Assembly (NCBI RefSeq): GCF_005771675.1
Contig: NZ_VAJM01000004.1
Span: 372,001 to 436,000, forward strand
From: Hymenobacter jeollabukensis
Lineage (GTDB): Bacteria > Bacteroidota > Bacteroidia > Cytophagales > Hymenobacteraceae
Length of the DNA: 64,000 nucleotides
Reading direction: 5' to 3'
Position numbers and translations under genes: made by a program. Below are positions 47,480-54,830 of this stretch, in pieces. Each line of letters opens with the position of its first letter. Within the stretch, counting starts at the first letter, position 1. Below the pieces are notes generated by a model. The model worked only from the letters and a program-made list of their open reading frames with translations. It was not told the DNA's origin and searched no databases.

Positions 47480-48407
47480 CTACTCCGCCCTCTGCCTCAG
47501 CCTGCTGCTCACCGCGCTGCTGGCCCTGCCGGCCCGCCGCGCGGCGGCCCAGGAGCTATTGGCCGAGGTGACGGTGAAGGCCGAAAACGTGACCATCACC
47601 GATCCGCAGCTGCTGAACTCGATGAAAAACGACGTGACGCAGTTTCTCAACAACCGGCGCTGGACCAACGACGTGTACAAGCCGGATGAGCGCATCAAGT
47701 GCAGCGTATACATTGGCATCACCAGCATTCCGTCGAACGGCCAGTACATTGCCACGGCCCGCATCTTCAGCCGCCGCCCGGTGTACGGCACCAGCTACGA
47801 AACCACGCTGATGAGCTACGCCGAGTCGTGGAAGTTCAACTACCTGCCCGGCCAGCCGCTCGACTTTTCCGAGAACAGCTACGTCAACAACCTCTCCTCG
47901 CTGCTGAGCTTCTACGCCCTGACCATCATCGGCATGGACCAGGACAGCTTCGCCCCGCTGGGCGGCTCGCGCACCTTTGACCGCGCCCGCAACATCCTGC
48001 AGACGGCCGCCTCGCAAAACCAAGACGGCGACGAAGGCTGGAAGGATACTGGCAAGCGCGACCAGCGCAGCCGCTACTGGCTGCTCTCGGGCCTGCAGGA
48101 TCCGCAGCTGCAGTCCCTGCGCTCGGCCTCGTACTCCTACTACCGCCAGGGCCTCGACATCTTCATTCAGAAGCCCGACGATGCCCGTACGTCCATTTTT
48201 ACGGCCTTGCAGGGCGTGAAGGAATCGGCGGAGCGCCGGCCCGGCTCCACGCTGATCAAGGCATTCTTCGAAACCAAGGCCGACGAAATTGCCAACCTCT
48301 ACCGCAGCAGCACCTCGGCCGAGCTCAAGCAGAGCGTGGTGGCCCTGCTGCAGGAAGTCGACCCGACCAGCTCCGCCAAGTACCAGGCGATTCTGCAGCC
48401 GAAATAG
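47469..48407 (+). CDS. DUF4835 family exported protein, PorD-like
   Basis: Exported protein of 312 residues with a signal peptide (LSLLLTALLALPARRAAAQ). It matches the DUF4835 family of Bacteroidota, which some annotations name PorD of type IX secretion; typical text is EVTVKAENVTITDPQLLNSM near residue 26, FLNNRRWTNDVY near 59, and SSLLSFYALTIIGMDQDSF near 144. The molecular role is not settled. It follows coaB, overlapping its end by 11 bases. A strong terminator comes 72 bases after its stop. Confidence 0.85.
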   Translation: MLRNYSALCLSLLLTALLALPARRAAAQELLAEVTVKAENVTITDPQLLNSMKNDVTQFLNNRRWTNDVYKPDERIKCSVYIGITSIPSNGQYIATARIFSRRPVYGTSYETTLMSYAESWKFNYLPGQPLDFSENSYVNNLSSLLSFYALTIIGMDQDSFAPLGGSRTFDRARNILQTAASQNQDGDEGWKDTGKRDQRSRYWLLSGLQDPQLQSLRSASYSYYRQGLDIFIQKPDDARTSIFTALQGVKESAERRPGSTLIKAFFETKADEIANLYRSSTSAELKQSVVALLQEVDPTSSAKYQAILQPK

Positions 48408-48417
48408 ACGGCGGGCT

Positions 48418-48450
48418 CTTTCGGATTTGGCTACGCCTTCCCGCGGTTCA
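48418..48450. repeat. Remnant of the composite repeat
   Basis: The stretch around TTGGCTACGCCTTCCCGCGG (48427-48446) matches the right interior of IR-4 (22777-22796) with one difference. No partner arm was found nearby, so it looks like a broken copy. Confidence 0.5.
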
Positions 48451-48479
48451 CGAATTTACTAGCTGCCTGACGTTCTGGT

Positions 48480-48517
48480 GGTGCCCCGACTCGGCCGAAT
48501 CGGGGCACCATTATTTT
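48480..48517 (+). terminator. Terminator after the PorD-like gene
   Basis: GGTGCCCCGA (48480-48489) pairs with TCGGGGCACC (48500-48509) and the loop region also pairs partly; ATTATTTTT follows. The 376-base gap 48408-48783 holds this terminator, the remnant above and the recN promoter; no gene is supported. Confidence 0.88.
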
Positions 48518-48638
48518 TAGCCGAAGGCGTGGTAGCGGCTTGCCGGGTCGCTGGAATGGCGCGCGGGAAGCAGTTGATTGAAAAAAGTGCCTGAACTGAA
48601 ATTTTTATTAGCGCAGCACGGCGTTGGAATGCGGTTTT

Positions 48639-48657
48639 ACTTAGCAAGCTGCTAAGT
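48639..48657. promoter_or_regulatory. Palindrome upstream of the recN promoter
   Basis: ACTTAGCA and TGCTAAGT are exact complements around AGC. It ends 16 bases before the -33 element and is a candidate operator for a damage-response repressor. Confidence 0.5.
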
Positions 48658-48673
48658 TGGTTGGATGGTGGGC

Positions 48674-48705
48674 TTGCGCGGGTGCTAACTCATTTAGTAG
48701 GTTTG
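48674..48705 (+). promoter_or_regulatory. recN promoter
   Basis: TTG at 48674-48676 and TAGGTTTG at 48698-48705 are 21 bases apart, matching the -33/-7 layout. The recN ATG is 78 bases further on. Confidence 0.55.
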
Positions 48706-48783
48706 CAACCCGCCCTTGCCGCCGCCAGCCCTTGGCGCGCGGATACGGCTTCTTGTCCAAGTATCACGCAACCAAGGCGTTTT

Positions 48784-50463
48784 ATGCTGGTTGACCTTCG
48801 TATTCAAAACTACGCCCTGATTGAGTCGCTGGAGCTTCGGCCCTCGGCTCAGCTCAACATCATCACGGGCGAAACCGGCGCCGGCAAGTCCATCATGCTG
48901 GGCGCCATCGGGCTGCTGCTCGGCAACCGCGCCGACTCCAAGCTGCTCTTCAACACCACCAAAAAGTGCGTGATTGAGGGGCAGTTCGACATTTCAAGCT
49001 ATCAACTGCAGGATATCTTCGAGGCCGAAGACCTGGACTACGACGCGCAGTGCATCCTGCGCCGCGAAATAGCGCCGACGGGCAAGTCCCGGGCCTTCGT
49101 CAACGACACGCCGGTGACGGTGGAGACGCTGCGCAAGATAGGGGCGAACCTGATGGACATCCACTCCCAGCACGACACGCTGCTGCTCGGCGACCCGGTG
49201 TTTCAGCTCAACCTCATCGACCTCTACGCCGGCCTGGTGCCCACGCGCACGCAGTATGGCACGGCTTTCCGCCAGTACCGCAAGCTGGCCGCCGACCTCA
49301 AAACGCTGGAAGACCAGGTGGTGCAGGCCAACAAGGAGCTGGATTACCACAGCTTTCTGCTCAATGAACTGGAAGAAGCCCGCCTCGACGGCGAAGACCA
49401 GGAAACGCTGGAGCAGGAGCTGAAGGAGCTGGAGCACGCCGAAGAAATCAAGCTCAAGCTCGGCTACGCCCTGCAAAGCCTCTCGGAAGGGGAGTACTGC
49501 GCCACCGCCGCGCTCAAGGAAACCAGCATCATGCTGGGCCAGATTGCGGCCTACTCCGAAGGCGCGCGCCAGCTCAAGGAGCGCGTCGACAGCTGCCTGA
49601 TCGAGCTGCGCGACGTGGCCGACGAGGCCGAGCAGGCCCAGCAGCGCACCGAAGCCGACCCCTTGCGCCTCGACGAAATCCAGCAGCGCCTGACCTTGCT
49701 CTACAACCTGCAGCGCAAGCATCAGGTGCGCGACCTGCCGGCCCTGCTGCTGGTGCGCGAGGAGCTGCGCCAGAAAGTGGGCTCGGTGCTGAACCTCGAC
49801 AAGGAAATCAGTCGCCTGCGCCGCGACGCGGAAGGCGCTCTGGCCACCGTGAACAAGCGCGCCGCCCACCTCTCGGAGCAGCGCCGCCGGGCCTTCCCGC
49901 AGTTCGAGAAGGAGCTGGCCGGCCTGCTCTTCGACCTGGGCATGCCCAATGCCCGCCTGCTGGTGCAGCACAGCACCGGCCAGCCCGCCACCTCCGGCAC
50001 CGACGTCATCAGCCTGCTCTTCACGGCCAACCGCGGCGCCCAGCCGCAGACGCTGAGCAAGGCCGCTTCGGGCGGGGAATTCTCGCGCCTGATGCTGTGC
50101 GTGAAGTACCTGCTGGCCGACAAAACCGCCCTGCCCACGATAGTCTTCGACGAAATCGACACGGGCATCAGTGGCGAAATAGCGGTGAAGGTGGGCCGCA
50201 TGATGCAGCAGATGGCCAAAAAACACCAGCTGGTGGCCATTTCGCACCTGCCGCAGATGGCCGCCGCTGGCGACGCGCACTTCTACGTGTTCAAGGAAGA
50301 CCGCGCCGACCGCACCATCAGCCGCATCCGCCGCCTGACGGAGGAGGAGCGCATCCGCGAAATTGCCCAGATGATTTCGGGCGCCCGCGTGAGCGAAAAC
50401 GCGGTGCAGAGTGCCCGCGAGCTGCTGGCCCTGCGCGGCGAAAGTGACCTGGTGGCGGCGTAA
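48784..50463 (+). CDS. recN: DNA repair protein RecN
   Basis: SMC-like ATPase of 559 residues used in double-strand break repair. It begins LVDLRIQNYALIESLELRPS and has Walker A TGETGAGKSIM near residue 30, then a long coiled-coil middle (about residues 150-360), the signature SKAASGGEFSRLMLCVK near residue 425, and Walker B PTIVFDEIDTGISG near residue 455. The C-terminal AISHLPQMAA is the usual D-loop/switch part. Its start ATG at 48784 directly precedes the conserved strand. It has its own promoter downstream of a palindrome, and closes the conserved block. Confidence 0.95.
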   Translation: MLVDLRIQNYALIESLELRPSAQLNIITGETGAGKSIMLGAIGLLLGNRADSKLLFNTTKKCVIEGQFDISSYQLQDIFEAEDLDYDAQCILRREIAPTGKSRAFVNDTPVTVETLRKIGANLMDIHSQHDTLLLGDPVFQLNLIDLYAGLVPTRTQYGTAFRQYRKLAADLKTLEDQVVQANKELDYHSFLLNELEEARLDGEDQETLEQELKELEHAEEIKLKLGYALQSLSEGEYCATAALKETSIMLGQIAAYSEGARQLKERVDSCLIELRDVADEAEQAQQRTEADPLRLDEIQQRLTLLYNLQRKHQVRDLPALLLVREELRQKVGSVLNLDKEISRLRRDAEGALATVNKRAAHLSEQRRRAFPQFEKELAGLLFDLGMPNARLLVQHSTGQPATSGTDVISLLFTANRGAQPQTLSKAASGGEFSRLMLCVKYLLADKTALPTIVFDEIDTGISGEIAVKVGRMMQQMAKKHQLVAISHLPQMAAAGDAHFYVFKEDRADRTISRIRRLTEEERIREIAQMISGARVSENAVQSARELLALRGESDLVAA

Positions 50464-50483
50464 AAGCTAGTTCCGCTGATACA

Positions 50484-50611
50484 GAACGTCATTCCGAGCG
50501 AAGTCGAGGAATCTCGCGTGTTTAGCCAGATAGTAGAATCCTCGTTGAACGAGAAGAATTCTATCCAGCGTCAGCACGCGAGATTCCTCGACTTCGCTCG
50601 AAATGACGTTC
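50484..50611. repeat. Dispersed inverted repeat IR-8
   Basis: Arms 50484-50520 and 50575-50611 pair over 37 bases with one mismatch, the best-preserved copy of the family (GAACGTCATT, GAGCGAAGTCGAGGAATC, TCTCGCGTG). The interior has GCCAGATAGTAGAATCC and GAACGAGAAGAATTCTATCC, and is the reverse complement of the interior of IR-2. Confidence 0.93.
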
Positions 50612-50659
50612 TTTTTATTTCCTCAGCCTCGCCGACCGCCGCACTTCCGCCCGAACCCC

Positions 50660-50667
50660 TATTTTTG
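50660..50667 (+). promoter_or_regulatory. -7 box of fabI
   Basis: TATTTTTG, full TAnnTTTG match, 39 bases before the fabI start. Confidence 0.5.
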
Positions 50668-50706
50668 CCCGTCCCTTTTTCCCGACTTCGACTCAACTCC
50701 GTTTTT

Positions 50707-51534
50707 ATGGCCAACAACCTCCTTGCCGGCAAGCGCGGCATCATCTTCGGCGCCCTCAACGAGCAATCCATTGCCTGGAAAGTGGCGCAACGCTGCCACG
50801 AAGAAGGCGCCACGTTTGTGCTGAGCAACGCCCCGCTGGCCATGCGCATGGGCGAAATCAACAAGCTGTCGGAAGAGTGCAACGCCCCGATCATCGCGGC
50901 TGATGCCACGGTGGTGGAAGACCTGGAAAAGGTGTTCAGCGGCGCCGTGGAGCAGCTTGGCGGCAAGATTGATTTCGTGCTGCACAGCATCGGCATGAGC
51001 CCCAACATCCGCAAGGGCAAGGGCTACGGCGAGCTGAACTACGACTGGTTCCAGAAGACGCTCGACATCTCGGCCCTGTCGTTCCACAAGATGCTGCACG
51101 TGGCCGAAAAGCAGGACGCGCTCAACGAGTGGGGCTCGGTGGTAGCCCTGTCGTACATCGCCGCCCAGCGCGCCTTCCTCGACTACACCGACATGTCGCA
51201 GGCCAAGGCCGTGCTCGAAAGCATTGCCCGCAGCTACGGCCAGCGCCTGGGCCACCTGAAAAAAGTGCGCGTGAACACCGTGTCGCAGTCGCCCACCAAG
51301 ACCACGGCCGGCGCCGGCATCACGGGCTTCAACGCCTTCTACGAGTACGCCGAGCGCATGTCGCCCCTGGGCAATGCCCCGGCCGAGGCCTGCGCCGACT
51401 ACTGCGTGTCGCTGTTCTCGGACCTGACGCGCTACGTGACCATGCAGAACCTGATGCACGACGGCGGCTTCAGCACCACGGGCATTTCGGAGGGCATCGT
51501 CGACGCCATTACCAAGGCTTCGCAGGAAGCTTAA
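50707..51534 (+). CDS. fabI: Enoyl-ACP reductase FabI
   Basis: Fatty-acid synthesis enzyme of 275 residues (NADH-dependent). The glycine-rich cofactor loop is KRGIIFGALNEQSIAWKVAQ at about residues 9-28. The FabI-type active site is present as SYIAAQRAFLDYTDMSQAKA near residue 157, with both Tyr and the Lys in the Y-x6-K arrangement that sets FabI apart from other SDR proteins. HSIGMSPN near residue 95 is also typical. The ATG at 50707 follows the dispersed repeat. This form is the target class of triclosan-like inhibitors. Confidence 0.95.
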   Translation: MANNLLAGKRGIIFGALNEQSIAWKVAQRCHEEGATFVLSNAPLAMRMGEINKLSEECNAPIIAADATVVEDLEKVFSGAVEQLGGKIDFVLHSIGMSPNIRKGKGYGELNYDWFQKTLDISALSFHKMLHVAEKQDALNEWGSVVALSYIAAQRAFLDYTDMSQAKAVLESIARSYGQRLGHLKKVRVNTVSQSPTKTTAGAGITGFNAFYEYAERMSPLGNAPAEACADYCVSLFSDLTRYVTMQNLMHDGGFSTTGISEGIVDAITKASQEA

Positions 51535-51553
51535 TAAGCAGACACCACTAATG

Positions 51554-51590
51554 AAAAGCCCGGTCTGGTTAACCAAACCGGGCTTTTTTG
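51554..51590. terminator. Bidirectional terminator
   Basis: AAAAGCCCGGT (51554-51564) pairs with ACCGGGCTTTT (51576-51586), with a second palindrome TGGTTAACCA in the loop. It lies between convergent fabI and the Kazal-domain gene. Confidence 0.9.
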
Positions 51591-51616
51591 TTGCAATAGG
51601 AGTGAAGGAGCCGGGG

Positions 51617-51880
51617 CTAGATGTCGCCGCCCCCGCCGCCGCAGGCGCCACGGGTGTAGCTGGTCACGCCGGCCCGCTGGGCGTAGCAGGCGTTGCTGTA
51701 GGTTTGGCCGTCGCTACCACAGACCGGGTCGTACACGTCGAGGCACTCGTAGCCGGGGCCTTTGGCGTTGCTGGTGGTGGTAACGGCGGTCGGCTTCGCG
51801 GCGGGAACCGCCTGCTCTTTGCCGCAGGCCGTGGCCAGGGCCAGCACCGCCAGCAGGGCGAAGGATTTCAGTGTTTTCAT
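51617..51880 (-). CDS. Kazal-domain lipoprotein
   Basis: Small exported protein of 87 residues. The signal ends in ALATACGKE (lipidated Cys near residue 19). The mature part after a short Ala/Pro/Thr linker is a single Kazal-like serine protease inhibitor domain: CLDVYDPVCGSDGQTYSNAC and then AGVTSYTRGAC, with the expected spacing of cysteines and the PVCGSDG signature. It should sit on the outer membrane or face the periplasm and may inhibit an extracellular serine protease. A Gly-rich tail (GGGGGDI) follows. The ATG at 51880 is the first that gives a lipoprotein signal. Confidence 0.85.
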   Translation of the reverse strand: MKTLKSFALLAVLALATACGKEQAVPAAKPTAVTTTSNAKGPGYECLDVYDPVCGSDGQTYSNACYAQRAGVTSYTRGACGGGGGDI

Positions 51881-52062
51881 AGGGCTTTGGTTGGAAGAGG
51901 TGAAAAATGTGACGTTGACAAGGTAATAGGAATTTGATCGGGAATATTGCAAAATATCAATTTTCATTCCCTCGCTCAATCCCGCCCGCTTCGCGCAGGT
52001 TCCTCGCGCCTGAGCCGGACGATGAGCATGATTACGTGATGGATGCGGCGCGGCGTGCTATT

Positions 52063-52070
52063 TAGCTTTG
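52063..52070 (+). promoter_or_regulatory. -7 box before the NAT gene
   Basis: TAGCTTTG, full TAnnTTTG match, 50 bases before the ATG at 52121. Confidence 0.45.
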
Positions 52071-52120
52071 CCGCGGCGAAGCTGCTGGGAAGACTTGGGG
52101 CCATTGTTTATTTTCCGCTG

Positions 52121-52921
52121 ATGATTGCAGTAACGGACTACCTCACGCGCATCGGCTTGCCCATGCCGGCACCCCGACCCGGCGCGGCGTTGCTGCGGGC
52201 GGTACACGCGGCCCATGCCCGCACCATCCCGTTCGAAAACCTGGACATTCACCTGGGGCGGCCCATCAGCAACGACCCCGATGCCATTTTCGAGAAGCTG
52301 GTGCGGCGGCGGCGCGGCGGCTACTGCTTCGAGCAGAATGCCCTGCTGGCGGCCATGCTCACCGAATTGGGGTTTCGGACGCGGCTGGTGCTGGGCCGGG
52401 TGACCTTCGGTGCCAAAACGCCCCGGCCGCGCGGCCACCTGGCGGTGCTGGTGGAGCAGGGCGGGCAGCGCTGGCTGGCCGACGTGGGTTTCGGCGGCTA
52501 CGGCCTGATCGAGCCGGTGCCGTTCGTGCCGGAGCAGGCGCAGCACGTCGGCGGCGAAGCCTACCGGCTGAGCGCCGGTCCGGCGGACGGCTGGGAGCTG
52601 CACATGCGGGCCAGCGCCGACTGGAAGTCGCTGTATTGTTTCGACGAAGCGCCCTGCTACCCCGTCGACATTGCGGTGCTGAACTTCTACCACGGGCACT
52701 GCCGGGAATCGGTGTTCAACCAGAACCGCATCGTGGCCTTGGCCGAGCTGGGCTGCCGGCGGCTGCTGACCAACGAGGAATTCAAGACCATCCGCCCCGG
52801 CGGGGTGACCACCCGGCGCCTGGCCGACGAGGACGAGTACCGGCTGGTGCTGCGCCAGGAGTTTGGCATTGCGCTGACGGCTGACGAGCAGCTGCGGCCC
52901 CGGCTGGTGCTGGCGGAATAG
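52121..52921 (+). CDS. Arylamine N-acetyltransferase
   Basis: Enzyme of 266 residues of the NAT family, which moves acetyl from acetyl-CoA to arylamines or hydrazines. The Cys-His-Asp triad is clear: Cys in RGGYCFEQN near residue 70, His in RPRGHLAVLV near residue 106, and Asp in LADVGFGGYG near residue 121. The N-terminal TIPFENLDIHLGRPI is also conserved. The ATG at 52121 is preferred; the longer reading from 52043 lacks family support. It is a single gene facing the convergent YARHG gene. Confidence 0.9.
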   Translation: MIAVTDYLTRIGLPMPAPRPGAALLRAVHAAHARTIPFENLDIHLGRPISNDPDAIFEKLVRRRRGGYCFEQNALLAAMLTELGFRTRLVLGRVTFGAKTPRPRGHLAVLVEQGGQRWLADVGFGGYGLIEPVPFVPEQAQHVGGEAYRLSAGPADGWELHMRASADWKSLYCFDEAPCYPVDIAVLNFYHGHCRESVFNQNRIVALAELGCRRLLTNEEFKTIRPGGVTTRRLADEDEYRLVLRQEFGIALTADEQLRPRLVLAE

Positions 52922-52925
52922 GGGG

Positions 52926-53642
52926 CTACGTCCGGGCTTCCTGCTGCCGGATCAGTTCCAGGTTGCGCTTCTCGATTTCGGTGAGAAACCCGCTTATGTC
53001 GCGGTGTTGCGGGCGGTACCAGTCGAAGCGGCGGAAGTGCTGGTCCATGGCCCCGCCCTTGGCGAAGATAAAGCCGTAGCGGGCAAACAGTTCGTTGCGC
53101 ATCAGCGCAAGCTCGGCCGGGCTGCGGGCCTGTAGCTCTGCGGGCTTAAGCAGGCGGTACGAAACGAACCCAAACGGGTAGTCGAAATAGGTGGGCAGAT
53201 CGGACGAGCGGCTGCCGACTTCCCACTGGCCCTTCCCGACGGAGCCGCTCCACGGCTGCCGTATCCGCAGCCCGAACGTCCGTTGACCCTCTTCGTCGAC
53301 GTAGCTGATGAACTCGCCGCTGAGGCCCTCCGCCGCGAATTTGTTGCCCGTCACGCGCACGTTGCGCAGGTTTTGGTAGTCGGCAATCCACTGGCTCTTG
53401 GCCGACCAATGGCCCGAAACAATCTGGGCCGTGATTAGCCCGGCGTCCACACACAGAATCAGGTTGGATTCGGCTTCGGAAACCCCGAAGTGATACACGC
53501 CCGCGTAGCTCCCGGCATCCTTGACCGTCCAGGCGCGGACGGTTTTAGCGTCGACCAATTCGGTGGCGGCAACGGTGGATTGGGCCGAGCCGGGGCGCCA
53601 CGCAAGGCCAAGCAACAGCAACAGGCAGAAAAACGGCCGCAT
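52926..53642 (-). CDS. YARHG-domain exported protein
   Basis: Exported protein of 238 residues with a signal peptide (FFCLLLLLGLAWRPGSAQ). The N-terminal part is beta-rich and unclassified. The C-terminal 70 residues match the YARHG domain of exported bacterial proteins: ALMRNELFARYGFIFAKGG and then HFRRFDWYRP, with Arg-Tyr-Gly in place of Arg-His-Gly. The domain probably acts in the cell envelope; its exact function is unknown. It ends 4 bases from the convergent NAT gene stop. Confidence 0.82.
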   Translation of the reverse strand: MRPFFCLLLLLGLAWRPGSAQSTVAATELVDAKTVRAWTVKDAGSYAGVYHFGVSEAESNLILCVDAGLITAQIVSGHWSAKSQWIADYQNLRNVRVTGNKFAAEGLSGEFISYVDEEGQRTFGLRIRQPWSGSVGKGQWEVGSRSSDLPTYFDYPFGFVSYRLLKPAELQARSPAELALMRNELFARYGFIFAKGGAMDQHFRRFDWYRPQHRDISGFLTEIEKRNLELIRQQEART

Positions 53643-53684
53643 AGAGGGTGGGAGTACGGAGCGGCAATATAAAGCTGACAGCCG

Positions 53685-54620
53685 CTAATACCCCCGCGCC
53701 AGCTCCACCAGATTCTCGGGCTGCTCGCCGCGCTGCAGCCGCGCTAGGTTGCTGAGCAGGATGTCGACCTTACCTTCGTCCTCGTGGGGCTGGCCGCCGG
53801 CGGTGTGCTGGGTGAGCAACACCTGGGGCAGAGCCCAGAGCGGGTGCTCGGGCGGCAGCGGCTCCTGGGCCGTCACGTCGAGCACGGCGCCGCCGAGCTG
53901 GCCCGCCTGCAGGGCCCGGATCAGCGCGGGCTCGTCGGTGGTGGTGCCGCGGCCCACGCTGGCGTACACGCTGCCGGGGCGCATGGCCTGTATGAGGTCG
54001 GCCGAAAAAAAGCGCTTGGCGCTGCCGGGCAGGCAGTTTATCACCAGGTCGGTATCGGGCAAAGCCGCGCGCAGCTCGTCTTTGGAGTGGAGCTGAGCCC
54101 GCGCATCGGTGCGGGCCAGCAGCCGCACCTGGCACCGAAAGCCGCTGAGCTGCTCCTGCACCGCCAGGCCGATGGCGCCGGCCCCGAGGATGATGACGCG
54201 CTGCCCGCGCAGCAGCCGCAGCTGCCGGCGCAGCGGTGCGCCCACCCATTTTTTCTGGTGCTGCAATACGGCCAGCTCATCGAGGTGGCGGTAATGCGCC
54301 AAAATGCCGGCCACGATGGTTTCGGCGCAGGGCCAGGCAAAAAAGTCGCCGACGTTGGCCACCGGAAACGGCACCTGCAAGCCGGCATATTGGTCGAAGC
54401 CGGCCGAATCAATCTGCCAGAAGCGCAGGCCGGGCGGCGGACCCGGGGCCAGCCAGGCCGGCGGCGGATTGCCCATCAGCAGCTCGGCCGACTGGAAAGC
54501 GGCTCCCTGCTCGGCGGCGGACAGCTCGGTGCGAAACAGGACTTCGGTAGCCGGCGGCAGTTGCTGTCGCAGGTAGGTGCGGGCCGAGTCGCTGAGGGTG
54601 GAGTAAACAAACAGGCGCAT
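53685..54620 (-). CDS. D-2-hydroxyacid dehydrogenase, GhrA-like
   Basis: NAD(P)-dependent oxidoreductase of 311 residues of the glyoxylate/hydroxypyruvate reductase type. The cofactor loop is GAGAIGLAVQ near residue 147. The catalytic set is the Arg in ASVGRGTTTDE near residue 224, the Glu in TAQEPLP near residue 254, and the His in LLTQHTAGGQ near residue 273. Together these fit reduction of glyoxylate or hydroxypyruvate. Co-factor preference is not decided. No partner gene is adjacent. Confidence 0.88.
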   Translation of the reverse strand: MRLFVYSTLSDSARTYLRQQLPPATEVLFRTELSAAEQGAAFQSAELLMGNPPPAWLAPGPPPGLRFWQIDSAGFDQYAGLQVPFPVANVGDFFAWPCAETIVAGILAHYRHLDELAVLQHQKKWVGAPLRRQLRLLRGQRVIILGAGAIGLAVQEQLSGFRCQVRLLARTDARAQLHSKDELRAALPDTDLVINCLPGSAKRFFSADLIQAMRPGSVYASVGRGTTTDEPALIRALQAGQLGGAVLDVTAQEPLPPEHPLWALPQVLLTQHTAGGQPHEDEGKVDILLSNLARLQRGEQPENLVELARGY

Positions 54621-54830
54621 AAGCGGAACGGAAGAAAAACGAGCAACGGGCGGCGGGCGACACCACGGCCTCCAGCGGCCGGGAAGGCCATGGCAAGGCT
54701 ACTACGGCAGAAACCGGCCCGCCGCCATTGGAAGCGCCCACAAAGGCCCCGGCCAGGTATACGCGCCTGGATCTACGGCCTGCCGCACAAGGTCTTATAT
54801 AGAATGCTTGTTATTGCCTAATTTTCAAGC

